The notes beneath the pieces were generated by a model. The model was not told the origin of the DNA. It searched no databases and worked only from the letters and a program-made list of their open reading frames with translations. A stretch of DNA of 64,000 nt from Janthinobacterium silvisoli (lineage in GTDB: Bacteria > Pseudomonadota > Gammaproteobacteria > Burkholderiales > Burkholderiaceae_D). This document shows, piece by piece, positions 42,954 through 52,242 of the stretch (its first letter is position 1; each line of letters opens with the position of its first letter). The translations under genes were made by a program, and so were the position numbers. The stretch lies in the NCBI RefSeq assembly GCF_014200725.1, contig NZ_JACHCL010000002.1, forward strand, positions 558,001-622,000. Reading direction: 5' to 3'.

Positions 42954-45380
42954 TTACGAACGCAATTTAGCGTCGTGGCCCTGCTTGGCCGCTTCGATCA
43001 GCACGGCCATCAGGCCATCGACCACATCGTCTTGCAGGGTATTTTGAGTATCTTGCAAGCTAATCCGGAAAGCAAGGCTTTTTTCATCCGTTTCCAGACC
43101 TTTGCCGCGATATTCATCAAATAAAACAATGGCTTGCACGATGCGTGCTGCCGGGCTGGCCTTGGCAGCCGCCTGGAAGGAATCGAGCACATCCTGCACC
43201 GCCACCGATTGCTTGACGACCACCGCCAGATCGCGGCTGGCGCCCGGGAATTTCGAAATTTCCGCGTACACCGGCAAAGGACGCTGCTCCAGTGCCACCG
43301 CATCGATTTCAAACAGCACTGGCGCTTGCGGCAAGTCATACTTTTGCATCCAGCGGGGATGCAATTCACCGATAAAGCCGATGACCTTGCCATCGAGCTC
43401 CACATTGGCCGAGCGGCCTGGATGCAGCGCTGGATGTTCAGCCTTGGTGAAACGCAATACCAGCGGCGAGAACAACGCTTCCAGGTCCGCCTTGACGTCG
43501 AAGAAATCGACGGTGCGGGCTGGCTGGCCCCATTGCTCATCAGCTACCGGACCGTAGGCCACGGCGCCAACGCGCTTCGGCTGATCGTAGCCGGCGACCG
43601 TCACGGCGCCGTTTTCCACGGACGCATCACGCTTGTAGATGGCGCCCACTTCAAAGATACGGATACGGTTGGTCTTGCGGTTCAGGTTATAGCGCACCAC
43701 CGACAGCAAGCTGCCGATCAGCGAGGTACGCATCACGCTCATCTGGCTGGCAATCGGATTTTGCAAGGTGATCGGATTCGTGTTGCCCGAGAAATCACGC
43801 TCCCACGCAGCGTCGACAAAGCTCATGTTGACCACTTCCTGGTATGCCAGGTCAGCCAGTTCATGGCGCACGGCAAACAGCGAACGCGTGTTTTCTGGCG
43901 CGATCTGCATCACATTGGCAGCCACCGGTGGACGGGTCGGGATATTTTCAAAACCGTACACGCGCGCCACTTCTTCGATCAGGTCTTCCTCGATCTCGAT
44001 GTCGAAACGGTAACTCGGCGACGTCACCGAGAACACGCCATCGGCCAGCGTGTATGGCAGGGCCAGGCGCGTGAAGATATCGGCGACCAGTTCATCCGTC
44101 AACGGCACGCCAATGACTTTTTGCGCGCGTGCCGTGCGCATGGTGACTGCTGCGCGTTGCGGCAAATTGGCTACCTGGTCATCGATCGGGCCGACGGTAG
44201 TGGCTTGCGTACCGCAAATTTCCACGATCAGGGCCGTGATGCGCTCGATGTGTTCCACATTGGTGGCGAAATCCACGCCGCGCTCGAAACGGTGCGCCGC
44301 GTCGGTCGAGAAATTGAAATGGCGGGCGCGGCCACGGATGGCGTCTGGCCACCAGAACGCTGCTTCCAGGTAAATGCTGTCGGTATCGTCCGATACCGAG
44401 CTGGCGTCGCCGCCCATGATGCCGGCCAGCGATTCGATTTCCTGGTCGTCGGCGATCACGCCGATCCACTCATTGACGGCGACCGTGTTGCCATTCAACA
44501 ATTTGACAGTTTCACCAGCCTTGCCCCAACGCACATCCAGGCTGCCGTGGATCTTGGCCAGGTCAAATACGTGGCTAGGACGGCCCAGTTCCAGCATGAC
44601 ATAGTTGGAAATATCCACCAGCGCCGACAGCGGACGCTGGCCGCTGCGCTCAAGGCGCTGCTTCATCCAGTCCGGCGTGGCCGCCCTGGCGTTCAAGCCG
44701 CGAATCACGCGGCCCGTGAAACGGCCGCACAGGTCCGGCGCGCTGATCTTGACTGGCAGCACTTCATCGCTGCTGACAGGCACGGTACGGAATTGCGGTG
44801 CCAGCAATGGCACGCCCGTCAAGGCCGACACTTCACGCGCCACGCCCAGCACGGACAGGCAATCGGCCTTGTTCGGCGTCAGCTTGATCGTGAATTTCAG
44901 GTCGTTCAAGGCGTAGTAGTCGCGGAAGTTCTGGCCGATCGGTGCGTCGTCCGGCAACTCCATCAAGCCGGCGTTTTCTTCCGACAATTTCAATTCGCGC
45001 GCGGAGCACAGCATGCCTTGCGACTCGACGCCGCGCAGCTGGCCTACCTTGATTTCAAACGGCTTGCCATCGGCGCCAGGCGGCAGCACGGCGCCAGCCT
45101 TGGCGCACACCACTTTCAAGCCGGGGCGTACGTTCGGCGCACCGCAGACGATGTTGAGCATGGTGCCGGTGCCGACATCGACCGTGCACACGTTCAGGCG
45201 GTCGGCGTTCGGGTGTTTCTCCGTCGTCAAGACCAGACCCACCACCACGTTCGAGAATGGCGGAGCGACAGCTTCGACGTCCTCCACTTCCAGACCAGAC
45301 ATGGTCAGCAGGTGGGACAGTTCGTCCGAAGTCATCTTCGGATCGACCATGGTACGGAGCCAGTTTTCGGAAAATTGCAT
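42954..45380 (-). CDS. pheT: Phenylalanyl-tRNA synthetase beta subunit
   Basis: The product is 808 aa, of usual length. It starts [14 protein letters not shown] and has the tRNA-binding OB domain near the front ([20 protein letters not shown]), the B5 domain, and the anticodon-binding FDX-ACB domain at the end ([17 protein letters not shown]). It forms an alpha2-beta2 enzyme with PheS. The ATG at 45380 is chosen by family; it lies 74 bases after the pheS stop. Confidence 0.98.
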   Translation of the reverse strand: MQFSENWLRTMVDPKMTSDELSHLLTMSGLEVEDVEAVAPPFSNVVVGLVLTTEKHPNADRLNVCTVDVGTGTMLNIVCGAPNVRPGLKVVCAKAGAVLPPGADGKPFEIKVGQLRGVESQGMLCSARELKLSEENAGLMELPDDAPIGQNFRDYYALNDLKFTIKLTPNKADCLSVLGVAREVSALTGVPLLAPQFRTVPVSSDEVLPVKISAPDLCGRFTGRVIRGLNARAATPDWMKQRLERSGQRPLSALVDISNYVMLELGRPSHVFDLAKIHGSLDVRWGKAGETVKLLNGNTVAVNEWIGVIADDQEIESLAGIMGGDASSVSDDTDSIYLEAAFWWPDAIRGRARHFNFSTDAAHRFERGVDFATNVEHIERITALIVEICGTQATTVGPIDDQVANLPQRAAVTMRTARAQKVIGVPLTDELVADIFTRLALPYTLADGVFSVTSPSYRFDIEIEEDLIEEVARVYGFENIPTRPPVAANVMQIAPENTRSLFAVRHELADLAYQEVVNMSFVDAAWERDFSGNTNPITLQNPIASQMSVMRTSLIGSLLSVVRYNLNRKTNRIRIFEVGAIYKRDASVENGAVTVAGYDQPKRVGAVAYGPVADEQWGQPARTVDFFDVKADLEALFSPLVLRFTKAEHPALHPGRSANVELDGKVIGFIGELHPRWMQKYDLPQAPVLFEIDAVALEQRPLPVYAEISKFPGASRDLAVVVKQSVAVQDVLDSFQAAAKASPAARIVQAIVLFDEYRGKGLETDEKSLAFRISLQDTQNTLQDDVVDGLMAVLIEAAKQGHDAKLRS

Positions 45381-45454
45381 AATCAAGCCTTCAAAGGGTC
45401 AAAGCTCACCGCGCGAGCACATGCTCAAGCGCGGCAAATCATACGGAACAACGC

Positions 45455-46471
45455 TTAGTTGAATTGCTTCAGGAACCTTAAATCGCCTTCATAGAACAGG
45501 CGCAGGTCGCTGATGCCGTAACGCAGCATCGTCAGGCGCTCCAGGCCGGAGCCGAAAGCAAAGCCGATGAATTTCTCTGGGTCGAGGCCAAAGTTGCGCA
45601 CCACGTTAGGGTGCACCTGACCCGCGCCCGATACTTCCAGCCAGCGGCCTTTCAGGGGACCGGAACCGAAGGCGATGTCGATCTCTGCCGAAGGCTCGGT
45701 GAACGGGAAATAGGACGGACGGAAACGCACTTGCAGGTCGTCCGTTTCAAAGAATGCCTTGATGAAGTTCAGGTACACGCCCTTCAGGTCGGCAAAGCTG
45801 ATGTCTTCGGCGATCCACAGGCCTTCGACCTGATGGAACATCGGCGAATGGGTGGCGTCGCTGTCGACGCGGTAGGTGCGGCCTGGCGCGATCACCTTGA
45901 TCGGCGGCGTATGCGTGCGCGCATAGCGCACCTGCATCGGGCTGGTGTGCGTGCGCAGCAGCAAAGGCTTGCCATCGCTGTCATTGCCATCGATGTAGAA
46001 AGTATCTTGCATGGAACGCGCCGGATGATTTTCCGGGCTATTCAGGGCCGAGAAGTTGGTCCAGTCAGTCTCGATTTCCGGGCCATCGGCCACGTCAAAA
46101 CCGATCGAGCTGAAGATGGCTTCCACACGTTCCCAGGTACGCATCACCGGATGGATGCCGCCCGGCATGCGGCCACGGCCTGGCAGGGTCACGTCGATCG
46201 CCTCGGCGTTCAGACGGCCTTGCAACTGGGCATCGGCCAATGCATCACGGCGCGCTGTCAGCGCGTCTTCGATCTGCACCTTGACGGCGTTGATCAGGGC
46301 GCCCTGCGCCTTGCGCGCATCCGGGTCCAGTTTGCCCAGGCCCTTCATCATTTCAGTAATCTGGCCAGTCTTGCCCAGGTAGCGGGCTTTGGCGTTTTCA
46401 AGTGCGGCAGCGTCTGCGGCGGCGATAAAGTCAGCCTGGGCCGAGACGACGAGTTCTTCTAGGGAGTTCAT
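45455..46471 (-). CDS. pheS: Phenylalanyl-tRNA synthetase alpha subunit
   Basis: The product is 338 aa. The class II catalytic motifs are seen in [29 protein letters not shown] and [18 protein letters not shown], which bind ATP and phenylalanine. AGGAAAAG lies 4-5 bases before the ATG. A terminator-like hairpin lies between it and rplT, so pheST expression may be reduced relative to the ribosomal genes or have its own promoter. Confidence 0.98.
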   Translation of the reverse strand: MNSLEELVVSAQADFIAAADAAALENAKARYLGKTGQITEMMKGLGKLDPDARKAQGALINAVKVQIEDALTARRDALADAQLQGRLNAEAIDVTLPGRGRMPGGIHPVMRTWERVEAIFSSIGFDVADGPEIETDWTNFSALNSPENHPARSMQDTFYIDGNDSDGKPLLLRTHTSPMQVRYARTHTPPIKVIAPGRTYRVDSDATHSPMFHQVEGLWIAEDISFADLKGVYLNFIKAFFETDDLQVRFRPSYFPFTEPSAEIDIAFGSGPLKGRWLEVSGAGQVHPNVVRNFGLDPEKFIGFAFGSGLERLTMLRYGISDLRLFYEGDLRFLKQFN

Positions 46472-46534
46472 GCGGCTTTTCCTGTTTTGGACAGCTATCC
46501 TGGAGTCAGTCGTCTAGACAGAGCCCAAGAATCA

Positions 46535-46575
46535 AAAACGGAAACGGGGCATAAGGTGTTAAGACCTCTGCCCCG
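46535..46575 (-). terminator. Terminator-like hairpin between rplT and pheS
   Basis: On the minus strand CGGGGCA and TGCCCCG (46575-46545) enclose a second pairing AGGT/ACCT and are followed by TTTCCGTTTTT. No Phe-rich leader peptide is seen upstream, so a pheM-type attenuator is not supported. Confidence 0.7.
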
Positions 46576-46621
46576 CTCTTTATAACGTCACCCTACGGAT
46601 GACGCTGTGCAATGACCGTGC

Positions 46622-46981
46622 TTACGCAGCGATTTTTGCTTTAACTGCGTTGACAATCGCAGCGAATGCTGGCTTGTCCATCACAGCCATATCGGCCAGG
46701 ACTTTACGGTCCAGTTCGATATTTGCTTTTTTCAAGCCGTTCATGAATACGCTGTACGTTACGCCATGCTCACGGGAAGCGGCGTTGATACGGGCGATCC
46801 ACAGGCGGCGGAAAACGCGTTTCTTGTTGCGGCGATCGCGGTAAGCGTATTGGCCAGCGCGCATAACTGCTTGCTTGGCAACACGGTATACACGGCTGCG
46901 GCGACCACGGTAGCCTTTAGCTTGAACAAGAATCTTCTTATGACGGGCACGAGCTGTAACCCCACGTTTTACTCTAGGCAT
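46622..46981 (-). CDS. rplT: Ribosomal protein L20
   Basis: The product is 119 aa, the standard length, with the basic N-terminus [16 protein letters not shown] and the globular end. It binds 23S rRNA early in assembly and, in other bacteria, represses its own operon. It follows rpmI by 26 bases. Confidence 0.99.
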   Translation of the reverse strand: MPRVKRGVTARARHKKILVQAKGYRGRRSRVYRVAKQAVMRAGQYAYRDRRNKKRVFRRLWIARINAASREHGVTYSVFMNGLKKANIELDRKVLADMAVMDKPAFAAIVNAVKAKIAA

Positions 46982-47007
46982 AGTAACTCCTTAAATTGAG
47001 TGTGAGA

Positions 47008-47205
47008 TTAAGCAGTCGGCATCATACGCAGCACGGACGTGACGTCCGAAGCGTTGATGTTACGTGTACCGCGCAACTGACGTTTGTTTTTGGTGGTTTT
47101 CTTGGTCAGGATGTGGCGTTTGAACGCGTGACCCGACTTGACTGTTCCACCTGGACGCACGCGAAAACGTTTTTTCGCGGAGCTTTTGGTCTTCATTTTA
47201 GGCAT
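47008..47205 (-). CDS. rpmI: Ribosomal protein L35
   Basis: The product is 65 aa, beginning [16 protein letters not shown], and is Lys/Arg-rich. GAGGA lies before the ATG at 47205. The gap to infC is 228 bases and contains a long stem-loop. Confidence 0.99.
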   Translation of the reverse strand: MPKMKTKSSAKKRFRVRPGGTVKSGHAFKRHILTKKTTKNKRQLRGTRNINASDVTSVLRMMPTA

Positions 47206-47322
47206 AGCAATCTGTCCTCTTACGGACAGCTCCATTTATAACAGGATTGCAGGTGGCAACACGACGCTGCGCTTAGATGCCTGCTTTCACATGTTGTGCA
47301 GCGGATGCGAGTCCGCTACAGT

Positions 47323-47360
47323 TTTGAGCGGCCCGGACATTACTACCCGGGCCGCTCAAA
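47323..47360. other. 14-bp perfect stem-loop between infC and rpmI
   Basis: TTTGAGCGGCCCGG and CCGGGCCGCTCAAA with a 10-base loop. There is no T tract on the minus strand. A smaller hairpin, AGCGGA/TCCGCT, lies beside it at 47300-47317. It may be a site for L20 feedback, an RNase processing point, or a weak terminator. Confidence 0.6.
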
Positions 47361-47433
47361 TTCTGCCTGGGGTAGAGTGCCGCATCAAAGTTGATGCATG
47401 TCAGTTCCACCCACAGTAAAACGCTATTGTATC

Positions 47434-47955
47434 TTACTTTTTCTTCTTAGGCGAAAGGACCATGATCATCTGGCGGCCTTCCATCTTCGGAAACTGCTCG
47501 ACCTGGCCAAATGGCTCCAGATCAGCCTTCAGACGCTCCAGCATGCGGAAGCCAATATCCTGATGCGCCATCTCACGGCCGCGGAAACGCAGCGTGATCT
47601 TGGTTTTATCGCCATCCTCGAGGAACTTGATGAGGTTACGCAACTTGATATTGTAGTCACCATCATCAGTCCCCGGACGGAATTTGACTTCCTTCACGAG
47701 GATGATCTTTTGCTTCAATTTGGCTTCGTGAGCTTTCTTTTGCTCCGAATACTTAAATTTGCCGTAGTCCATCAAACGGCATACCGGTGGCTGCGCAGTA
47801 GGCGCAATTTCCACCAGATCAACGTTTGCCTCTTCCGCCAGGCGGAAGGCTTCAGCCAAACTTACGATACCGAGTGGCTCGTTATCGACCCCACTTAAAC
47901 GCATTTCAGGGGCAGTGATTTCGCCATTGATGCGATGTGACTTGTCAGTAGCTAT
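47434..47955 (-). CDS. infC: Translation initiation factor IF-3, probable ATA start
   Basis: The product is 173 aa if read from an ATA at 47955, giving (M)[21 protein letters not shown], which matches the conserved N-terminus of the family. AAAGGA lies 7 bases upstream. The next ATG (47904) would remove 17 conserved residues and has no ribosome site. Non-canonical starts are the rule for infC (AUU in E. coli), because IF-3 itself discriminates against them and so controls its own level. It lies between thrS and rpmI in the usual order. Confidence 0.95.
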   Translation of the reverse strand: MATDKSHRINGEITAPEMRLSGVDNEPLGIVSLAEAFRLAEEANVDLVEIAPTAQPPVCRLMDYGKFKYSEQKKAHEAKLKQKIILVKEVKFRPGTDDGDYNIKLRNLIKFLEDGDKTKITLRFRGREMAHQDIGFRMLERLKADLEPFGQVEQFPKMEGRQMIMVLSPKKKK

Positions 47956-48006
47956 TGTAATTTCCTTTAAAAATCTTATAAAACGGTCGTGCTGCGAGCT
48001 TCCTCG

Positions 48007-49914
48007 TCAGGCCTTGGTGTCGACTTCAAGTTTGAGTCGCTCTATCAGGGCATCGACGGACATGACGCCCAGATCGACATTGCCCCGCGCCCGCACGGCC
48101 ACCGTATTTGCATCCCGCTCTTTATCGCCAATCACTAAGATATACGGCAATTTTTGTACGGAATGTTCACGTATTTTATAGGTAATCTTCTCGTTACGCA
48201 AATCAGCCTGTACGCGCAGCCCCGCTTTGCGCAGTTTTGTTGTAACTTCTTGTACGTAATCAGCTTGAGCGTCGGAGATGTTCAACACCGACACTTGCAC
48301 TGGTGATAACCACAGTGGCATGGCGCCCGCATAGTGTTCGATCAGGATGCCGATAAAACGTTCCAGCGAACCGACAATCGCGCGGTGCAGCATGATGGGC
48401 ACCTGGCGCGTATTGTCCACGGCCACATATTCGGCACCCAGACGGCCCGGCATCGACGGGTCGATCTGCACGGTACCTACTTGCCATGCGCGGCCCAGAC
48501 TATCCTTCAGGTGGTACTCGATCTTCGGACCATAGAAAGCGCCCTCACCCGGCAATTCAGTCCACTCCACGCCGCAGGCGCGCAGGGCCGAACGCAGCGA
48601 CTCTTCCGCCTTGTCCCACGATTCTTCCGTACCGATGCGGCTGTCCGGACGCAAGGCCAGCTTGACGTCGATATTGGTGAAGCCGAATGCCGTGTAGACA
48701 TCCATCGCCTGCTGGTGGAAGGCCGTCACTTCTGCGGAAATCTGTTCTTCCGTGCAGAAAATATGGCCGTCATCTTGCGTAAAGCCGCGCACACGCATCA
48801 TGCCGTGCAAGGCGCCCGATGGCTCATTGCGGTGGCATTGGCCGAACTCGCCGTAGCGCAGTGGCAGATCGCGGTAGCTGCGCATGCCGCTGTTGTAAAT
48901 CTGCACGTGACCGGGGCAGTTCATCGGCTTCAAGGCGTAGGAACGGTTTTCCGATTCCGTGATGAACATGTTTTCACGGTAGTTATCCCAGTGGCCGGTT
49001 TTTTCCCACAGTCCACGATCGAGGATTTGCGGCGCCTTGACTTCCTGATAGCCATTGACCTGGTACACATTGCGCATGTATTGCTCAACTTGCTGCCAGA
49101 TCGACCAGCCCTTCGGATGCCAGAAGATCAGGCCCGGCGCTTCTTCCTGGAAATGGAAGAAATCGAGCTGCTTGCCAAGCTTGCGGTGATCGCGCTTTTC
49201 CGCCTCTTCCAGGTTGTGCAGGTATTGCTCCTGATCTTCCTTCTTGGCCCAGGCCGTACCATAGATACGCTGCAGCATCTCGTTTTTCGAGTCGCCGCGC
49301 CAGTAGGCGCCCGCCAGCTTCATCAGCTTGAACACTTTCAGCTTGCCCGTCGATGGTACGTGCGGGCCGCGGCACAAGTCCGTGAACTTGCCTTCGGAAT
49401 ACAGCGACACTTCCTGATCGGCAGGAATCGCGCCGATCAGCTCAGCCTTGTAGGCTTCGCCGATACCCTTGAAATACTCGATCGCTTCATCGCGCGCGAC
49501 GACCTTGCGCGTGACTTGCTCATCTTTCTTGGCCAGTTCGGCCATTTTCTTTTCGATCGCCACCAGATCTTCCGGCGTGAATGGGCGCTTGTAGGCGAAG
49601 TCGTAATAGAAACCGTTGTCGATCACAGGGCCGATGGTCACTTGCGCTTCAGGGAACAATTCCTTGACGGCATAGGCCAGCAAGTGGGCGGTCGAGTGGC
49701 GGATCACTTCCAGGCCATCGGCATCCTTGTCCGTGATAATCGCCAGTTCGGCGTCTTGCTCGATCAAATGAGAGGTATCGACCAGTTTGCCGTCGACCTT
49801 GCCGGCCAGCGCGGCCTTGGCCAGGCCGGTACCAATATTGGCCGCAACCTGGGCCACGGTGACCGGGCCGTCAAATTGACGGGCGGAACCATCGGGAAGT
49901 CGGATTGTAAGCAT
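48007..49914 (-). CDS. thrS: Threonyl-tRNA synthetase
   Basis: The product is 635 aa. Domains in order: TGS (residues 1-60, from [14 protein letters not shown]), editing domain with [11 protein letters not shown], class II core with the zinc ligands (MNCPGH, a later His) and anticodon-binding end. GGAG lies 7 bases before the ATG at 49914; the in-frame ATG at 49926 lacks a ribosome site. A Thr-rich leader peptide and a terminator stand in the 184 bases upstream, so supply of charged tRNA-Thr should control it. Confidence 0.98.
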   Translation of the reverse strand: MLTIRLPDGSARQFDGPVTVAQVAANIGTGLAKAALAGKVDGKLVDTSHLIEQDAELAIITDKDADGLEVIRHSTAHLLAYAVKELFPEAQVTIGPVIDNGFYYDFAYKRPFTPEDLVAIEKKMAELAKKDEQVTRKVVARDEAIEYFKGIGEAYKAELIGAIPADQEVSLYSEGKFTDLCRGPHVPSTGKLKVFKLMKLAGAYWRGDSKNEMLQRIYGTAWAKKEDQEQYLHNLEEAEKRDHRKLGKQLDFFHFQEEAPGLIFWHPKGWSIWQQVEQYMRNVYQVNGYQEVKAPQILDRGLWEKTGHWDNYRENMFITESENRSYALKPMNCPGHVQIYNSGMRSYRDLPLRYGEFGQCHRNEPSGALHGMMRVRGFTQDDGHIFCTEEQISAEVTAFHQQAMDVYTAFGFTNIDVKLALRPDSRIGTEESWDKAEESLRSALRACGVEWTELPGEGAFYGPKIEYHLKDSLGRAWQVGTVQIDPSMPGRLGAEYVAVDNTRQVPIMLHRAIVGSLERFIGILIEHYAGAMPLWLSPVQVSVLNISDAQADYVQEVTTKLRKAGLRVQADLRNEKITYKIREHSVQKLPYILVIGDKERDANTVAVRARGNVDLGVMSVDALIERLKLEVDTKA

Positions 49915-49998
49915 ATTGATCTCCATGTCGGCGCTGGCGCCAGGTAAAACTGCAATGTGTGGAATGGACTGAAAAAACCGGGAGGAAAACGCAGACGC

Positions 49999-50025
49999 AA
50001 AAAAACGCGGACTAGCCGCGTTTTT
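49999..50025 (-). terminator. Attenuator terminator in the thrS leader
   Basis: On the minus strand AACGCGG, loop CTAGT, CCGCGTT, followed in all by seven T (50005-49999). It is 85 bases before the thrS start. GCTAGTCG at 50061-50054 can pair with CGGCTAGT at 50018-50011, which would break this hairpin (antiterminator). Confidence 0.85.
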
Positions 50026-50062
50026 CACTTTTTTGAGACAAAGGAAACCCGTTCGACTAGCG

Positions 50063-50098
50063 TCACTCCCAAAGCTTGGTAGTAGTTCGCGGTGTCAT
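50063..50098 (-). CDS. Thr-rich leader peptide of thrS, 11 aa
   Basis: The frame reads [11 protein letters not shown] and stops. Four of eleven residues are Thr, three in a row. AAGGG lies about 10 bases upstream. The codons for residues 3-6 (50092-50083) can pair with 50059-50049, and a ribosome held at the Thr codons would block that pairing and free 50061-50054 to form the antiterminator. This is the classical attenuation arrangement. Confidence 0.75.
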   Translation of the reverse strand: MTPRTTTKLWE

Positions 50099-50134
50099 AA
50101 CCGGTTTACCCTTTCTTTCTCTCTAACTGCATTC

Positions 50135-50211
50135 TGGTGGGCGGTGAGGAATTCGAATCCCCGACCCCTTGGATGTCGACCAAGTATTCTAACCAGCTGA
50201 ACTAACCGCCC
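50135..50211 (-). tRNA. tRNA-Val(GAC), copy nearest thrS
   Basis: 77 bases with encoded CCA. Acceptor GGGCGGT/ACCGCCC, D arm GTTC/GAAT, anticodon stem CTTGG/CCAAG with loop TCGACAT, T arm GGGGA-TTCGAAT-TCCTC. The anticodon is GAC (Val). Two unusual bases: C at position 33, where U is nearly universal, and A53-U61 in place of G53-C61. Its 3' end is 36 bases before the thrS leader peptide, so the two are probably on one transcript. Confidence 0.92.
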
Positions 50212-50290
50212 GTAAAACTGTGTTGATCATTTTATTTTAAATGACCGCTTGCGGCTTGCGCCAGCTTAAAAATCATCTACTGCCAAATTC

Positions 50291-50367
50291 TGGTGGGCGG
50301 TGAGGAATTCGAATCCCCGACCCCTTGGATGTCGACCAAGTATTCTAACCAGCTGAACTAACCGCCC
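50291..50367 (-). tRNA. tRNA-Val(GAC), second identical copy
   Basis: Identical over all 77 bases to the copy at 50135-50211, 79 bases upstream of it. It has the same C33 and A53-U61. It is preceded by a good promoter. Confidence 0.92.
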
Positions 50368-50378
50368 CGAAGACCAGC

Positions 50379-50407
50379 ATTATAGAGAGGCTTTCCTGTA
50401 AATACAA
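50379..50407 (-). promoter_or_regulatory. Promoter of the tRNA-Val pair
   Basis: TATAAT at 50384-50379 with TTGTAT at 50407-50402, spacer 17, on the minus strand. It starts just before the tRNA and may also serve thrS by read-through. Confidence 0.75.
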
Positions 50408-50504
50408 GGGCTGTTTTACAGGAAACTTTAATCATTTTCCCGGGCGTCAGCCCCTTTTATATAGGGAAGGTCCGCCCTGCATGGAATGGAGCTAGAATCG
50501 CAAC

Positions 50505-50987
50505 ATGAATTCAACCTTATTATCCACCTTGCTACGTTGGTTAAAGACCCTGAGCCGCATTTGCGGTTTCGAAACGGCAGACTCCTTCCCGCCGGGTCAC
50601 CCGTATGCGCGCACGCGCTGGGAGCCGGCTTATTTCGATATTGCATCCGATGTGAAGCCGGACGAGATCGAACGGCGCCTCTGCGCGGCGATTTCCAACA
50701 CGCCGACTGTGTTCGCCTATATCACCAATCCTACGCCGCGCATGCAGCGGGCGCTGCTCAATACCATCCACGAACGGCTGCGCCGCCAGCCAGGCGCCGG
50801 CGCCACCGATCTGGTGCTGCTATTAATTAACGCCTATCAAAGCCCACACATCAGCGAAGCCGTACCCGGCCTGCGCAACCTGATACGCGAGACGCAGCAT
50901 GAAGACACCAATCTGCGCGTGCATGCCGTGCTGGAGTTGCTGATAGGCACGCCACGTGGGCTCGATGTGATCGATATGCCGGCTTAA
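50505..50987 (+). CDS. Hypothetical protein, 160 aa
   Basis: I do not recognise a named family. The protein is soluble and helical, with MNSTLLSTLLRWLKTLSRIC at the front and the segment RMQRALLNTIHERLRRQPGAGATDLVLLLINAYQSP broken by loops. The end (TNLRVHAVLELLIGTPRGLDVID) is well formed. No signal peptide or membrane helix. The 3' end overlaps that of the acyltransferase gene on the other strand by 4 bases. The ribosome site is weak. Confidence 0.7.
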   Translation: MNSTLLSTLLRWLKTLSRICGFETADSFPPGHPYARTRWEPAYFDIASDVKPDEIERRLCAAISNTPTVFAYITNPTPRMQRALLNTIHERLRRQPGAGATDLVLLLINAYQSPHISEAVPGLRNLIRETQHEDTNLRVHAVLELLIGTPRGLDVIDMPA

Positions 50988-52096
50988 GCATGGTTCGCGG
51001 GCACGTAACGTGCGCGCAGACGCATGAACGGTGTTTCCACCAGTACATATAAGAGCCAGCCCGCAGCGATGCTCACAACGATGCTGGCCAAAATGGCCGG
51101 CAGACTGTCCGCGCCATAACCCATGCCCTGCCAGACAGGCTTGAGCAAGATGCACAGCTGCTTGTGCAAGAGATAAATTGCATATGACCACAGCGCCAGG
51201 CTGGCCGCGCCCGGTACGCGCACTGTATAGAGCACGCTGCCGGGGCTGAGCGCGGCGATCAGCAGCAAGGTAAAACTGGCCGCCAGCGCGGGATAGCCGA
51301 CCACCGTCACCCAGTAAGCATAGTGATTAGTAAAGAAAACAAACAGCATCAGCGCCGCGCCCGCCAGACCAGCTAACAGAGTGCGGTTGCCATATGCAGT
51401 GATGCGCGACCAGGCGGCAGGATGGAAATTCTTCAGCAGCGCCAGCGCCACGCCCAACACCAGCTCGTCAAAGCGGCACCACGAGGCGTAATAAATGTAT
51501 TTGTAATAGCCGAGGCCGCCGTGCGGCACGTGCACGTATTCATTCCACAGATAGGCCCGCACCAGCATGCCGGCTATCACACTGGCGGCCACGGCTATCC
51601 ACGCCCAGCGCAAGGATAGTCGGCAGGCGGCAATCAGCATCGCCACGGCGGGCAGCAACACATAAAATTGCTCTTCCACGCAGAGCGACCAGGCATGTGA
51701 AAAAGCCGTGCCCGGCGTCAGGTTGATGTTTTGCGTAAAAGTCAGAAACTTCCAGATGGGCAGCAAGGGATTGTCGCCACGAAACGCTGGCCACAGATAA
51801 AACAGCGCCAGCACCACATAGAAATTGGGCAAGGTACGCAAGAAACGCCGCGCATAAAAATGCCTGAGCGAAAAACCTTGCTCGCTTCGCAAGGCGGCAA
51901 AAATCTGGTTGCCGATCAGATAGCCGCTCAGCGCAAAGAACAGATCCACGCCGGTCCAGCCGATATCTCCCCAGAAAGCAAAAGCATGACCATCGCTGAC
52001 GAACAGCAGATAATGGTTCATGAAGACCAGCACGATGGCCAGCGCGCGCAAGGTATCGAGGCCGTACAAACGGGAAGAAGGCGAATGGCTGGACAT
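50984..52096 (-). CDS. Acyltransferase-3 family membrane protein
   Basis: The product is 370 aa with about ten membrane segments. The family motifs are RLYGLDTLRALAIVLVFMNH near the N-terminus and the region SLCVEEQFYVLLP, as in OafA-like O-acetyltransferases that modify surface sugars or lipids in the inner membrane. The ATG at 52096 is chosen; a TTG further up is in frame, and neither has a good ribosome site. It stands alone, without polysaccharide genes nearby, so the substrate is unknown. Confidence 0.93.
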   Translation of the reverse strand: MSSHSPSSRLYGLDTLRALAIVLVFMNHYLLFVSDGHAFAFWGDIGWTGVDLFFALSGYLIGNQIFAALRSEQGFSLRHFYARRFLRTLPNFYVVLALFYLWPAFRGDNPLLPIWKFLTFTQNINLTPGTAFSHAWSLCVEEQFYVLLPAVAMLIAACRLSLRWAWIAVAASVIAGMLVRAYLWNEYVHVPHGGLGYYKYIYYASWCRFDELVLGVALALLKNFHPAAWSRITAYGNRTLLAGLAGAALMLFVFFTNHYAYWVTVVGYPALAASFTLLLIAALSPGSVLYTVRVPGAASLALWSYAIYLLHKQLCILLKPVWQGMGYGADSLPAILASIVVSIAAGWLLYVLVETPFMRLRARYVPANHA

Positions 52097-52242
52097 GAAA
52101 ATCAAGAGGGAAAACAAGGCTGGCGCCGATCATGCCACGCCGGACCCTGCCATGGCCAGATTTTTACGGCAGGCACAAGGAATGCCGCTAAAATAGGCCG
52201 ATCCCGCCTTCCCTTTACGACACAGCATAGGATAAAACCAGC

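Noticed and set aside
43134..45458. 774-codon open frame on the plus strand opposite pheT
   Set aside because: It mirrors pheT in a GC-rich region; its protein is His/Arg/Gln-rich and has no family resemblance, while pheT is complete.
46472..46621. pheM-type attenuator before pheST
   Set aside because: A terminator-like hairpin exists, but no leader peptide rich in Phe codons could be found.
48334..49947. 537-codon open frame opposite thrS
   Set aside because: Antisense shadow of thrS; no ribosome site or domain.
50063..50134. T-box riboswitch upstream of thrS
   Set aside because: The ACCGCG in the leader recalls the T-box antiterminator, but the AGGGUGGNACCGCG motif, specifier loop and stem I are absent; the leader peptide explains the region better.
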